Below, one piece after another: positions 16,985 to 26,221 of a DNA stretch of 28,471 bases (position 1 is the first letter of the stretch; each line of letters starts with the position of its first letter). Below the pieces are notes generated by a model, which saw only the letters and a program-made list of their open reading frames with translations, was not told the DNA's origin and ran no database searches. Both the position numbers and the translations under genes were made by a program. Source of the stretch: Phyllobacteriaceae bacterium (GTDB lineage: Bacteria > Pseudomonadota > Alphaproteobacteria > Rhizobiales > Ancalomicrobiaceae). The stretch lies in assembly GCA_012517025.1 (NCBI GenBank), contig JAAYVT010000666.1:1-28471 (forward strand). Reading direction: 5' to 3'.

Positions 16985-19360
16985 TCACTGCCCGAACAGG
17001 CCGCCGATGAATTCACCCAGGGTCTGCGGTTCGCGCTCGTAGGAGCGGCGGGTCACGCTGCCGGTGGTCTGCGGATCGACCGGCCGGGCGCGCGGACGCG
17101 CCGGGGCGAGGGGAACCGCCACGGCCTGACGATCCGGTAGGATCGTCGGCTGCGCCTCCGCCCGTTGCGGCGCGATCGCCCCCACCGGCGTCGCCGCCGG
17201 TTGGGGCGCGGGTTCGCTCGCGTAGGCGCGGCCGGTGCCGGGGATGGCGCTCGCCTGCAGGCCGCGATGGGCGTCGAGCATGAAGCGCTGCCACACCACC
17301 GCGGCGAGCGAGCCGCCGGTGCCGCGCTTGGTGGGGGCGCCGTCGTCGTTGCCGAGCCACACGCCGGTGGTCAGCTTCGAGGTGTAGCCGATGAACCAGG
17401 CGTCGCGGAAATCCTGGGAAGTGCCGGTCTTGCCGCCGGTCTGCCAGCCGGGGATCTGCGACTTGCGGGCGGTGCCGGAGAACAGCGTCTCGGCCAGCAT
17501 GGTGTTCATCTCGGCGAGCGGCACGGGCTCGATCACACGGCCGATGCCGGTGCCCTTGCGCTGGTAGAGGAGCTTGCCGTCGGCGGTCTTGATGGCGGTG
17601 ATGACGTGCGGCACCACGCCCATGCCGCCGTTGGAGAAAGGCACGTAGGCGGCGGTGATCTCGAGCGGCGTCACCTCGGAGGTGCCGAGCGCGATCGACG
17701 GGGTCGCCATCAGCGGCGAGGTGATGCCGAGCCGCATCGCCGTCTCGGCGACGTTCTTCGGGCCGACCTCGATGGCGAGCTTGGCGGCCACCGTGTTGAT
17801 CGACTCGGCGAGCGCCTCCTTCAGGGAGATCGGGCCCTTGAATTCCTTCTCGAAGTTCTTCGGGCTCCAGCCCTTGTAGCTGAAGGGGCCGTCGTCGCGG
17901 ACGGTGTCCGGGGTCAGCCCGTGCTCCATCGCGGTCAGATAGACGAAGGGCTTGAAGGCCGAGCCCGGCTGGCGCTTGGCGGCCACCGCGCGGTTGAACT
18001 GCGACTTGGCGTAGTCGACGCCGCCGACCATCGCCTTGACCGCGCCGGTCGGGTCGATCGAGACGATCGCGCCTTGGCTGACGTCCTTCTTGTCGCCGAA
18101 CTGCGCCATGCCGGCCTGCAGCGCCGCCTCGGCCAGGATCTGCAGCGACGAATCGATCGTCGTCTCGACCACGATGTCCTTGTCGACCGCGCCGATGTAA
18201 CTCGGCACCTGATCCATCACCCAGTCGGCGACGTAGTTCTCCGAGCCGGAATTCGGCTGGGTGAAGATCATGCGCGGCTGGGCGAGAGCGGCTTGGCGTT
18301 GCTGGTCGGTGATGGTGCCGGTCTCCACCATCGCCGCGAGCACCGTCTGGGCGCGGGCGTGGGCGCGGTCGGGATCGCGGCTCGTGGCATAGCGCGACGG
18401 CGCCTTCAAGAGGCCGGCGAGCATCGCCGCCTCCATCGGCGTGACGTCGCGCGCCGACTTGCCGAAATAGCGTCGCGCCGCCGCGTCGACGCCGTAGGCG
18501 CCGGCGCCCATGTAGACGCGGTTCATGTAGAGCTCGAGGATCTGATCCTTGGTGTATTCGTGCTCGAGCCAGAGCGACAGCAGCACTTCCTGGACCTTGC
18601 GGCCGAAGGTGCGCTCCTGGGTCAGGAACAGGTTCTTGGCGAGCTGCTGGGTCAGGGTCGAGCCGCCCTGGGCGACGCCGCGATGGGTGAGGTTGACCAC
18701 CGCCGCGCGGACGAGGCCGATCGGGTCGATGCCCCAGTGCTCGCGGAAGCGGCGGTCCTCGATCGAGACGATAGCGCCGGGCAGCCACGGCGGCAGGTCC
18801 TTGATGCGGACCGGTTCGCCGCCGGTGTCGCCGCGGTTGCCGACGAGCTTGCCGTCGGCGGAGAGGATCTTGACGTTGGCCGGGCGTTGCGGCACCGCCC
18901 ATTCCGAGGTCGGGGGCAGCTGCGCGCCGTAATAGACCAGGATGCCACCGACGCCGATGGCGCCCCAGATCGCCAGGACGAAGCCCCAATAGATGGTGCG
19001 GCGCAGGAACCGGCCGAAACCGCCCGGCGGCCGGCCGCCCGAGCCGCCCGAACCGCGACGGGGTTTGCGCTGCGGCGGGGCGTCGTCCTCGGCGCGCGCG
19101 TCGTCCTCGACCGGCCGCTCGCGGCGGCGGGCACGGCTCGGGGCGTCGTCGCGCGAGGCCATCAGCGGCGTCTCCTCGATGTAGAGCGTGGGTTCGATCC
19201 GCCCGCGGCCGGCGGCGCGCGCCGGGCGGCGGCGCACCGGGCCGGTGCCGGCGGTCGGACGATCCTCCGGCCCGAGCCGCAGATCGAGGCGATCGGGCGC
19301 GTCGAAGTCGTCCTCGTCGTCGAAGACGGGATCCTTCCGCCGATCCGCTTTCCGCGCCAC
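16985..19360 (-). CDS. Class A penicillin-binding protein 1A (transglycosylase/transpeptidase)
   Basis: Bifunctional peptidoglycan synthase of the inner membrane, about 791 residues. Residues 1-120 are a charged, low-complexity cytoplasmic tail rich in Arg, Asp and Pro. One membrane anchor follows (about 123-145). The GT51 transglycosylase domain has its catalytic Glu at 201 in SIEDRRFREHWGID and the GGSTLTQQLAKNLFL motif. The transpeptidase domain has S467xxK470 (QPGSAFKPF), SIN (520-522) and KTG (644-646). A Pro/Ala-rich C-terminal tail follows. I chose the GTG at 19360 because GGAGG lies five bases upstream; GTG at 19372 is the alternative. A 7-bp inverted repeat (GATCCCG/CGGGATC, 19386-19401) lies just upstream. 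Confidence 0.93.
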   Translation of the reverse strand: MARKADRRKDPVFDDEDDFDAPDRLDLRLGPEDRPTAGTGPVRRRPARAAGRGRIEPTLYIEETPLMASRDDAPSRARRRERPVEDDARAEDDAPPQRKPRRGSGGSGGRPPGGFGRFLRRTIYWGFVLAIWGAIGVGGILVYYGAQLPPTSEWAVPQRPANVKILSADGKLVGNRGDTGGEPVRIKDLPPWLPGAIVSIEDRRFREHWGIDPIGLVRAAVVNLTHRGVAQGGSTLTQQLAKNLFLTQERTFGRKVQEVLLSLWLEHEYTKDQILELYMNRVYMGAGAYGVDAAARRYFGKSARDVTPMEAAMLAGLLKAPSRYATSRDPDRAHARAQTVLAAMVETGTITDQQRQAALAQPRMIFTQPNSGSENYVADWVMDQVPSYIGAVDKDIVVETTIDSSLQILAEAALQAGMAQFGDKKDVSQGAIVSIDPTGAVKAMVGGVDYAKSQFNRAVAAKRQPGSAFKPFVYLTAMEHGLTPDTVRDDGPFSYKGWSPKNFEKEFKGPISLKEALAESINTVAAKLAIEVGPKNVAETAMRLGITSPLMATPSIALGTSEVTPLEITAAYVPFSNGGMGVVPHVITAIKTADGKLLYQRKGTGIGRVIEPVPLAEMNTMLAETLFSGTARKSQIPGWQTGGKTGTSQDFRDAWFIGYTSKLTTGVWLGNDDGAPTKRGTGGSLAAVVWQRFMLDAHRGLQASAIPGTGRAYASEPAPQPAATPVGAIAPQRAEAQPTILPDRQAVAVPLAPARPRARPVDPQTTGSVTRRSYEREPQTLGEFIGGLFGQ

Positions 19361-19446
19361 GCCGTCCTCCACCCCTCGCGACCGCGATCCCGGGCGGGAT
19401 CACGGTCTCCCTCTTGGGAGGCTATTGGGGGCGTTTTAAGGCGGAG

Positions 19447-21780
19447 TTAACCGACCGTGCCACGCTTGCGCGACAAGGCCTCGACGGCGGCGAGCGTCGA
19501 CATGTTGACGACGCCGCGCGAGGTCACCGACGGGGTCAGGATGTGCGCCGGCTTCGCCGCTCCGAGCAGGATCGGGCCGACGTGGAGGGCGTCGGTCATC
19601 GCCTTGATCAGGTTCAAGGCGATGTTGGCGGCATCGAGCGAGGGGAAGACGAGCAGATTGGCGTCGCTCTTCAGCGTCGTGTCGGGCATCACCCGCTCGC
19701 GGATGGTGCGCACCAGCGCCGCGTCGCCGTGCATCTCGCCGTCGATCTCGAGCGCCGGCTCGAGCGAGCGGACGAGGTCGAGCGCCTTGCGCATCTTGCG
19801 CGCCGAGGGCAGGTCGCGCGAGCCGAAGTTCGAGGCCGAAAGCAGCGCCGCCTTGGGCTCGAGGCCGAAGCGGCGGATGTGGCGGGCGGCCAGAATGGTG
19901 GCGTGGGCGATCTCCTCGCAGCTCGGCTCCGGCGTCACGTAGGTGTCGGTCAGGAACCAGGCGCCGCGCTGCGAGATCAGCAGCGACACGGTGGAGAAGT
20001 CCATGTCCGGGCTGTCGAAGCCGACGACGTCGCTGACCACCTTGCGATGGCGTTCGAAGCCGCCCTCGAGGCCGCAGATCAATGCGTCGGCGTCGCCGCG
20101 CTCGAGCGCCACGGCGCCGATCACGGTGGTGTTCGACCGCACGATGGTCTTCGCCCCGTCCGGGGTGACGCCCTTGCGCCCGACCTTGCCGAGATAGGTC
20201 TGGACGTAGTCGTTGTAGCGGGGATCGGCGGAGGGATCGACCACCTCGAACTCGTGGCCGGGGCGGATCTTCAGGCCGAAGCGCTCGCAGCGCGCCTCGA
20301 TCACCTGCGGCCGGCCGATCAGGATCGGGGCGGCGATCGCCTCCTCGAGCAGCACCTGGGCGGCGCGCAGCACCCGCTCGTCCTCGCCGTCGGTGTAGAC
20401 GATGCGGGGCTTGATCTTGGCCGCCTTCGCCGTGGCGGTGATCGGCTTCATGATCAGGCCGGAGCGGAAGACGAAGCGGCCGAGCTCGGCCTCGTAGGCC
20501 TCGAAGTCGCGGATCGGCCGACGCGCCACGCCCGAGGCCGCCGCCGCCTTGGCGACCGCCGGGGCGATGCGCAGGATCAGCCGGCGATCGAAGGGCGAGG
20601 GGATGAGATAGTCCGGGCCGAACACCACCGGGCCGCCGTCGGCGTCGCGGAGATCGCCGGCCTCCTCGTGGGCCAGCGCCGCGATCGCCTTCACCGCCGC
20701 CCGCTTCATGTTCTCGTCGATGGTGGTGGCGCCGCAGTCCAACGCGCCGCGGAAGATGTGCGGGAAGCACAGGACGTTGTTGACCTGATTGGGGAAGTCG
20801 GACCGGCCGGTGCAGATCATCGCGTCGGGGCGAACCTCGCGGGCGAGATCCGGCATGATCTCCGGCGTCGGGTTGGCGAGCGCCATGATCATCGGCCGCT
20901 CGGCCATCTTCTCGAGCAGCTCCGGCTTCAGCACGCCGCCGGCGGAGAGCCCGAGGAAGACGTCGGCGCCGTCGATCACTTCGGCCAGGGTGCGCTTGTC
21001 GGTCTTCTGGGCGTAGATCGACTTGTAGGGGTCCATCAGCACCGGGCGGCCTTCCCAGACCAGCCCCTCGATGTCGCAGACCCAGATGTTCTCGCGGTGG
21101 GCGCCGAGCGAGACCAGCAGATTGAGGCAGGCGAGGGCGGCGGCGCCGGCGCCGGAGGCGACGATCTTCACCTCCTCGATCTTCTTCGCCCCGATCTCGA
21201 GGCCGTTGAGGATCGCGGCGGCGACGATGATCGCGGTGCCGTGCTGGTCGTCGTGGAAGACCGGGATGTTCATCCGCTCGCGCAGACGCCGCTCGACCTC
21301 GAAACACTCGGGCGCCTTGACGTCCTCGAGGTTGATGCCGCCGAAGGTCGGCTCCAGCGCCGCCACCACCTCGACCATGCGGTCGACGTCGGGGGCGTCG
21401 ACCTCGATGTCGAAGACGTCGATGCCGGCGAATTTCTTGAACAGGACCGCCTTGCCCTCCATCACCGGCTTGGAGGCGAGCGGACCGATGTTGCCGAGGC
21501 CGAGCACGGCGGTGCCGTTGGAGACCACCGCCACCAGATTGGCGCGGGCGGTGTAGTCGTCGGCCTTCTCCGGATCGTCCTTGATGGCGAGGCAGGTGGC
21601 GGCGACGCCGGGCGAATAGGCGAGCGCGAGGTCGCGCTGGTTGCCGAGCGGCTTGGTCGCCTGGATCTCGAGTTTGCCCGGGCGCGGGTTCTTGTGGAAG
21701 AACAGGGCCGCGTCGGCGAGTTCCTCGTTGTGCGAACGCTGGGCGAAGGTCGCGCTCTCGGTCTTGGGCTCGCGGGTCAT
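19447..21780 (-). CDS. maeB: NADP-dependent malic enzyme MaeB with C-terminal phosphotransacetylase-like domain
   Basis: Oxidative decarboxylation of malate to pyruvate, linking the TCA cycle with pyruvate and NADPH supply. 777 residues, the size of the hybrid MaeB/Tme type known from rhizobia. The malic enzyme half (about 1-430) has LALAYSPGVA, VSNGTAVLGLGNIGPLASKP, VFHDDQHGTAIIVAAAI, and ALANPTPEI. The C-terminal part (about 440-777) is phosphotransacetylase-like (VLLEEAIAAPILIGRP, and ALERGDADALICGLEGGFERH). In this family that domain regulates and oligomerises the enzyme rather than making acetyl phosphate. ATG preceded by GGAGCACCGG. Longer in-frame versions upstream were rejected because the family begins here. 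Confidence 0.95.
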   Translation of the reverse strand: MTREPKTESATFAQRSHNEELADAALFFHKNPRPGKLEIQATKPLGNQRDLALAYSPGVAATCLAIKDDPEKADDYTARANLVAVVSNGTAVLGLGNIGPLASKPVMEGKAVLFKKFAGIDVFDIEVDAPDVDRMVEVVAALEPTFGGINLEDVKAPECFEVERRLRERMNIPVFHDDQHGTAIIVAAAILNGLEIGAKKIEEVKIVASGAGAAALACLNLLVSLGAHRENIWVCDIEGLVWEGRPVLMDPYKSIYAQKTDKRTLAEVIDGADVFLGLSAGGVLKPELLEKMAERPMIMALANPTPEIMPDLAREVRPDAMICTGRSDFPNQVNNVLCFPHIFRGALDCGATTIDENMKRAAVKAIAALAHEEAGDLRDADGGPVVFGPDYLIPSPFDRRLILRIAPAVAKAAAASGVARRPIRDFEAYEAELGRFVFRSGLIMKPITATAKAAKIKPRIVYTDGEDERVLRAAQVLLEEAIAAPILIGRPQVIEARCERFGLKIRPGHEFEVVDPSADPRYNDYVQTYLGKVGRKGVTPDGAKTIVRSNTTVIGAVALERGDADALICGLEGGFERHRKVVSDVVGFDSPDMDFSTVSLLISQRGAWFLTDTYVTPEPSCEEIAHATILAARHIRRFGLEPKAALLSASNFGSRDLPSARKMRKALDLVRSLEPALEIDGEMHGDAALVRTIRERVMPDTTLKSDANLLVFPSLDAANIALNLIKAMTDALHVGPILLGAAKPAHILTPSVTSRGVVNMSTLAAVEALSRKRGTVG

Positions 21781-22097
21781 CCGGTGCTCCGAAACGGGGG
21801 TGGATCGCGTTCGCGCGGACTTCGGACGATTCGGCGCATGTCGCCGATTTCGACTTTGGACTGCGACCACGGGCCGCAACCGTTAATCCCCGTTTTGGGC
21901 CGGAGCAAGTCTACATGCCGCACGTAATGCCTCGCAATCGATTGAAAAATAAAATTATTTCATGTTGCGCTGCAGCAGGAGGCGATGCGGCGCGGGCGTG
22001 ATCGGTGCCCCGGTCGCGTTGCGCGCCGCCGCGTCGCGTCCTATGGATGACGGGTGTATGCGGGGGAGCCCGCGCGAGGCGGAGAGGAGGCGTCGAC
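21781..22097. other. Divergent intergenic region with an AT-rich palindromic island
   Basis: About 317 bases between maeB (minus) and the small membrane protein gene (plus). Most is GC-rich and featureless. At 21935-21960 there is a striking island: CAATCGATTG (21935-21944, a perfect 10-bp palindrome) followed directly by an A/T run whose AAATAA and TTATTT arms (21947-21960) are again palindromic. It could be a regulator or nucleoid-protein site acting on either gene. I could not assign a convincing promoter pair. Confidence 0.4.
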
Positions 22098-22418
22098 ATG
22101 GTCCGGTTCATCGTCCGCATCCTCGGCCTGTGGTTTCTCGCCGGCGGTTTCGCCGCCGCAGTGATCGACGGCATGAAGAGCATCGCCGCCTCGAAGGTGG
22201 TGATGGCGTCGGCGCGCGAGACCTGGAGCGATCTCGCTCCGGCGACGCTGACGACGGTCGATCGCTGGCTCGTCGGCACGCTCGGGCCGACGGTGGAAAC
22301 CGGTTTCGCGGTCGCGGTCGACCGGGTGCCGACCTGGGCGCTGCTCGGCGTCCTCGGCGCCGTGCTGGTCGCGGTCGCGCTGCCGAAACACGACGACGGT
22401 GCGATCCCGCGCGTCTGA
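22098..22418 (+). CDS. Small two-span membrane protein of unknown function
   Basis: 106 residues with an excellent ribosome site (GGAGG eight bases before the ATG), so it is likely a real gene. The N-terminal hydrophobic segment is IVRILGLWFLAGGFAAAVIDG (about 5-25). The C-terminal one is TWALLGVLGAVLVAVALP (about 81-98), followed by a short charged tail. Between them is an amphipathic stretch with SARETWSDLAPATLTTVDRWL. I do not recognise a family with a known function, although small proteins of this type are often seen as hypothetical proteins in Hyphomicrobiales. It lies 250 bases before the CHAD-domain gene and may or may not share its transcript. Confidence 0.75.
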   Translation: MVRFIVRILGLWFLAGGFAAAVIDGMKSIAASKVVMASARETWSDLAPATLTTVDRWLVGTLGPTVETGFAVAVDRVPTWALLGVLGAVLVAVALPKHDDGAIPRV

Positions 22419-22670
22419 GCGAGCCCGGCGACCGTCATCGAACCGTCGAACGAGCGGATTAAACCCGCGTGCCACGGCGCCGACGGGCGCGTGTCGGACG
22501 TCGAGGGTCGACCGCGAACGGAAAGACGCGTCGAACGAGGAGACCCCTTTGTCGAACAGCTTCGGTCCGTCCGAGACTTTCGCGCGCGCGCCCTTCGCCG
22601 GACGAGCGACGCCGCCGCGTCGGCGCGCACGTGCCGCCGTCCATCCCTCGATCTTCTCCGGAGGTGCCGC

Positions 22671-23624
22671 ATGACCGGCGTCGACACCGACGTTCCCTCG
22701 GTCGTCGTTCCCGACGACGCCTTCTCCCGGTCGCCGGTCGGCAAGGCGCGGTGGCGCCAGCGGAGCGGCGAGACGCTCGCCTCGGCGCTGCGCCGCATCC
22801 TGATCGACGAGATCACCTCGGCGCGGGCGGTGATCGGCGATCCGGATCTCGAGCGGTCCGAAGCGATCCACATGACGCGTCGGTGCCTGAAGCGGGTGCG
22901 CAGCCTGTGGGACGTGCTCGATCCGCTGCCCGGCGCCAATCGCGACGGGCGAGTGCGGCAGATCCGCGACGCCGCCCGTCTGCTCGCCGCCGCTCGCGAC
23001 GCCGACGTGATGGCGGCGGAGGCGCGGCGGTTGCACGAGCGGGCGGAGGGCCGGGCGCTGCAGGCCACCGAGCGCTTTCTCGCCCGCTGCGAGCAACGGG
23101 CGCGGCACGCCCATCTCGCGACGCCGCCGTTCGAGCTGGTCGCGGCGCGGCTGCGCGCCTGCGAGGCCGACGCCCGGTCGTTGCCGACGGTGTTCGAGGG
23201 CGGACGGCTGCTCGCCGACTCGCTGGTCGGCGCCTATCGCCGCGGTCGCCGCGACTGGCGGGAGATCGAGGACGGCGCCGGCGGCGAGGCGCTGCACGAT
23301 TGGCGCAAACGCGTCAAACACCGCCATCATCTTTCGTCGATCGTGCCGGTGGTGACGGTGGTCACCAGCCGCTCGATCCAGACCGACCTCGTCCAGCTCG
23401 GTGAATTCCTCGGCGAGGAGCACGATCTGGCGGTGATGAAGGCGCGGATCGAGGACGATCCCGATCTGCTGCCGGTCGAGGACGGTCGCGAGGATCTGCT
23501 CGAGCTGATCGCCCGCCGTCGCCGCAAGCTCGCCAAGATCGCGCTCGAACTCGGCTCCGATCTCTACGCGCTGCGCACCCGCGCCTTCGAGCGCGAGCTG
23601 GAGGCGTTGCGCGAACTCTGCTAG
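22671..23624 (+). CDS. CHAD domain-containing protein
   Basis: 317 residues, almost entirely alpha-helical. It carries the two hallmark half-repeats of the CHAD domain: EAIHMTRRCLKRVRSLWDVL (about 65-84) and ALHDWRKRVKHRHHLSSIV (about 206-224). Both have the conserved histidine followed by basic residues, and the domain continues with LGEFLGEEHDLAVM. CHAD domains bind polyphosphate through these basic, histidine-containing faces and are found alone or next to CYTH (triphosphate tunnel) domains. No CYTH domain is present here. The ATG at 22671 has GGAGG upstream; a longer in-frame start would add 60 Arg-rich residues and was rejected. Confidence 0.88.
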   Translation: MTGVDTDVPSVVVPDDAFSRSPVGKARWRQRSGETLASALRRILIDEITSARAVIGDPDLERSEAIHMTRRCLKRVRSLWDVLDPLPGANRDGRVRQIRDAARLLAAARDADVMAAEARRLHERAEGRALQATERFLARCEQRARHAHLATPPFELVAARLRACEADARSLPTVFEGGRLLADSLVGAYRRGRRDWREIEDGAGGEALHDWRKRVKHRHHLSSIVPVVTVVTSRSIQTDLVQLGEFLGEEHDLAVMKARIEDDPDLLPVEDGREDLLELIARRRRKLAKIALELGSDLYALRTRAFERELEALRELC

Positions 23625-23692
23625 GCCTGTTGCACTGCGAAGCGGTCGGCCCCATCTGTTGGCGGACACAGGTCGGAAACGCGGAGTGAGTG

Positions 23693-24208
23693 ATGGTCGA
23701 GAAGCAGTTGGAACGCGGTCTGTTCGCCAGCCGATGGCTGATGGCGCCGATGTACGTCGGGCTGACCGGCGCCTTGTTGGTGCTGATGCTGAAGTTCGTG
23801 CAGGGGCTGGTCGAGTTCGCGATGCACGCGTGGAGCGCCAGCGAGGCGCAGACCGTGCTCGCCATCCTGTCGCTGATCGACCTGACGCTCGCCGGCAACC
23901 TGCTCCTGATCGTGATCTTCTCGGGCTACGAGAACTTCGTCTCGAAGATCGACGTCGGCGATCACGAGGACCAGCCGGACTGGAAGGGCAAGGTCGACTT
24001 CGCCGCGCTGAAGATCAAGCTGATCGCCTCGATCGTCGCCATCTCGGGCATCCACCTGCTCAAGATCTTCATGGACATCGGCAAATACACCGACCGCGAC
24101 ATCATGTGGATGACGATCATCCACGTCGTCTTCGTCGGCTCGGGGGTGTTCCTGGCGCTGATGGACAAGATCCACGGCTCGCACGAGAGCCAGGAAGCGC
24201 TGCACTGA
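23693..24208 (+). CDS. UPF0114 (TIGR00645, YqhA-like) membrane protein
   Basis: 171 residues. The N-terminus ERGLFASRWLMAPMYVGL and the segment SLIDLTLAGNLLLIVIFSGYENFVSKID are diagnostic of the UPF0114 family. About three to four membrane-spanning stretches are visible, the last in MTIIHVVFVGSGVFLALMD. The biochemical role of the family is not established; E. coli YqhA is a member. A GGAG precedes the ATG by seven bases. It starts 68 bases after the CHAD gene in the same direction and meets mepA tail-to-tail 20 bases after its stop. Confidence 0.9.
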   Translation: MVEKQLERGLFASRWLMAPMYVGLTGALLVLMLKFVQGLVEFAMHAWSASEAQTVLAILSLIDLTLAGNLLLIVIFSGYENFVSKIDVGDHEDQPDWKGKVDFAALKIKLIASIVAISGIHLLKIFMDIGKYTDRDIMWMTIIHVVFVGSGVFLALMDKIHGSHESQEALH

Positions 24209-24220
24209 ACCGCGCGCATC

Positions 24221-24240
24221 GTCGCCCCTCAGGGGGCGGC
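24221..24240. terminator. Hairpin between convergent UPF0114 and mepA genes
   Basis: CGCCCC (24223-24228) and GGGGCG (24233-24238) form a 6-bp stem with the loop TCAG, extendable to 8 pairs with one G-T (24221-24240). It covers the mepA stop codon. No T-tract on either side, so it may act with Rho or only as an mRNA end stabiliser. Confidence 0.35.
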
Positions 24241-25137
24241 GAGGACGTCGCGGCAGGCGGTCGGCAGATCGGCCAGCGTCAGCGGCGGCCGCGGCTTCTC
24301 CGGCGGGCTCGGCTTCCACGGCTCGGGGCCGAGCCACCACGCCAGATCGGCGCCGCAACCGTCGCCCGACGGGGTCGGCGCCTGGGCGCGGCAGTCGGCG
24401 GCGCCCTGTGGGCAGGCCAGCCGGACGTGGAAATGGTAGTTGTGGCCGTACCACGGGCGGATCTTGCCGAGCCATCGGCGATCGCCGCCGGCCCAATCGC
24501 ACAACGCCTTCTTGATCGGCGGATTGACGAAGATCCGCTCGACCTCCGGGTCGAGAGCGGCGGCGCGCAGCAGCTTCGCCCGCGTCTCGGTCCATTTCGA
24601 GCGATCGAGCTCGCGCGTCTTCATGTTCACCATCGACACGGCGGAGACGGTCTCGCGCTCGTCCGCGGTGAGGGTGCGGGTCGGCATCGGCAGGAACCAG
24701 ACGTCGGCGTCGAGGCCGATCTCGTGGCTGGCGTGGCCGGTCAGCATCGGGCCGCCGCGCGGCTGCGACATGTCGCCGACGAGCAGGCCGGGCCAGCCGA
24801 GGGCGCGGCCGGCTTCGGCGAAGCGCTCGAGGAAGGCGACGAGGCGCGGATGGCCCCAATTGCGATTGCGGGAGAGGCGCATCACCTGCCAGGCCGGGCC
24901 GTCGATCGGCAGAGCGACGGCTCCCGCCAGGCAGCCGCGCGAATAAGAGCCGATCGGGCGCGGCGCCAGCGCCGCCGGGGTGGTCTTTTCCCCGAACAGC
25001 ACCTTGGCGGCGTCGGCCGGCAGGGCGGCGCGGGCGGCGGTCATCTCGGAACGCCCCTCCTCGCCGGTCGACTGGGCCGCGGCCGGGGGCGTGACGGCGA
25101 GGAGCGTGAGCAGCGACAGGGCGACGGACGACCGCAT
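24229..25137 (-). CDS. mepA: Penicillin-insensitive murein endopeptidase MepA
   Basis: Periplasmic zinc (LAS family) endopeptidase that cuts D-Ala-meso-DAP cross-links in peptidoglycan. 302 residues with a signal peptide of about 21 residues ending AAAQS. Metal and active-site residues line up exactly in spacing with E. coli MepA: H138 and D145 in SHEIGLDADVW, then H232, H235 and H237 in YGHNYHFHVRL. The family start SYSRGCLAGAVALP, and NWGHPRLVAFLERF, are also present. Six cysteines could form disulfides. ATG preceded by GAGG. It faces the UPF0114 gene. Confidence 0.95.
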   Translation of the reverse strand: MRSSVALSLLTLLAVTPPAAAQSTGEEGRSEMTAARAALPADAAKVLFGEKTTPAALAPRPIGSYSRGCLAGAVALPIDGPAWQVMRLSRNRNWGHPRLVAFLERFAEAGRALGWPGLLVGDMSQPRGGPMLTGHASHEIGLDADVWFLPMPTRTLTADERETVSAVSMVNMKTRELDRSKWTETRAKLLRAAALDPEVERIFVNPPIKKALCDWAGGDRRWLGKIRPWYGHNYHFHVRLACPQGAADCRAQAPTPSGDGCGADLAWWLGPEPWKPSPPEKPRPPLTLADLPTACRDVLAAP

Positions 25138-25207
25138 GGCAGACCTCGGGGCGCGACGGGACGGCGTCGAGTGTGGCGCCGAGACGTTTACGAATCGTCG
25201 ACCATGT

Positions 25208-26173
25208 TCACCGATCGGCGACGGCCCGGTGGACGAGCCGCGCCGCCACCAGATCCTCGAGCGCGGTGCCGACCGACTTGAACAGCGTGATCTCGTCGGC
25301 GCCGCCGCGCCCGGCGACGGTGCCGCGGCAGAGCTCGGGGAGGTCGCCGACGATGCGCTCGGGCGTCAGCACGCCGGAGGCGAGCGGCTGGGTGACGTCG
25401 CCGGCCTCGTGGGTCGCGCCCTCGCGGGTGTCGACGAAGACGCGGGCCCGCGCGATCGCGGCGTCGTCGGCCTCGCGCATCGCCGGGGTGTAACCGCCGA
25501 CGAGATCGACGTGGACGCCCGGCTTCAGCCAGTCGCCGCGCACGATCGGGGTGGTCGACATGGTGGCGGTGGAGACGACGTCGGCGGCGCGGATCGCGGC
25601 CTCCGGGTCGGCGACGGCGCGGACGCGGAAGGGGCGATCGGCGAAGCGAGCCGCCAGGGCCGCCGCCTTGTCGGGCGAGCGATTCCAGATCGCCACCTCC
25701 TCGATCGGGCGAATCGCGGTGTGGCCCTCGATCAGATGCTCGGCGAGGGCGCCGGCGCCGATCATCACCAGCCGACGGGCGTCGGGGCGGGCGAGGAAGT
25801 CGGCGGCGAGGGCCGAGGCACCGGCGGTGCGCCACAACGTCAGCCGGGTGCCGTCGAGCACGGAGAGCGGTTGGCCGCTCACCCCCGACATCAGGACGTA
25901 GCTGCCGACCACCGAGGCGAGGCCGCGCTTGGCGTTGCCGGGGACCACCGAGACGATCTTCACCCCGGTCACGGCGTCGTCGTCGAGGCCGGCGCGACCG
26001 TCGGTCCAGGCCGGCATCAGCAGCAGCATGGCGTCGTCCTCGCCGGCGCGCGGCATCGCGTGGTGATGGCGCACCGGCGTCACCACCGCCTCGCGGAAGC
26101 CCCGGCGCAGCGCCTCGACCATGCCGGCGCGATCGAGGACGCGATCGATCGCGTCCGCGTCGATGACGATCAT
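25208..26173 (-). CDS. Ornithine cyclodeaminase / mu-crystallin family protein
   Basis: 321 residues. The substrate-side lysine K72 lies in VKIVSVVPGN, and R115 in LWRTAGASALAA. The nucleotide-binding motif is VMIGAGALAEHLI (GAGALA 139-144), with NRSPDKAAALAARF after the second strand. Residues near GVHVDLVGGYTPAMREAD correspond to the catalytic aspartate region. Family members act as ornithine cyclodeaminase, alanine dehydrogenase or delta-1-pyrroline-2-carboxylate reductase; sequence alone does not decide. The ATG at 26173 is preferred over the adjacent GTG at 26176 because AAAGGA then has normal spacing. Lies downstream of the LapA-domain gene with a 48-base gap, probably cotranscribed. 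Confidence 0.9.
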   Translation of the reverse strand: MIVIDADAIDRVLDRAGMVEALRRGFREAVVTPVRHHHAMPRAGEDDAMLLLMPAWTDGRAGLDDDAVTGVKIVSVVPGNAKRGLASVVGSYVLMSGVSGQPLSVLDGTRLTLWRTAGASALAADFLARPDARRLVMIGAGALAEHLIEGHTAIRPIEEVAIWNRSPDKAAALAARFADRPFRVRAVADPEAAIRAADVVSTATMSTTPIVRGDWLKPGVHVDLVGGYTPAMREADDAAIARARVFVDTREGATHEAGDVTQPLASGVLTPERIVGDLPELCRGTVAGRGGADEITLFKSVGTALEDLVAARLVHRAVADR

Positions 26174-26221
26174 CACGGATCCTTTCGGTTTGCTGAGAGT
26201 TCGGGCGGCATCGGGTGCCGT

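Noticed and set aside
17165..19450. 761-codon open frame on the plus strand opposite the class A PBP gene
   Set aside because: Same reasoning: the PBP on the minus strand has every catalytic motif, and the antisense frame has none.
19414..21927. 837-codon open frame on the plus strand opposite maeB
   Set aside because: Antisense to a complete maeB with all motifs; composition (Gly/Arg/Asp/Val repeats) is typical of a GC shadow frame.
22491..22670. N-terminal extension of the CHAD protein
   Set aside because: Arg-rich low-complexity sequence; the ATG at 22671 has a clear GGAGG and directly precedes the domain.
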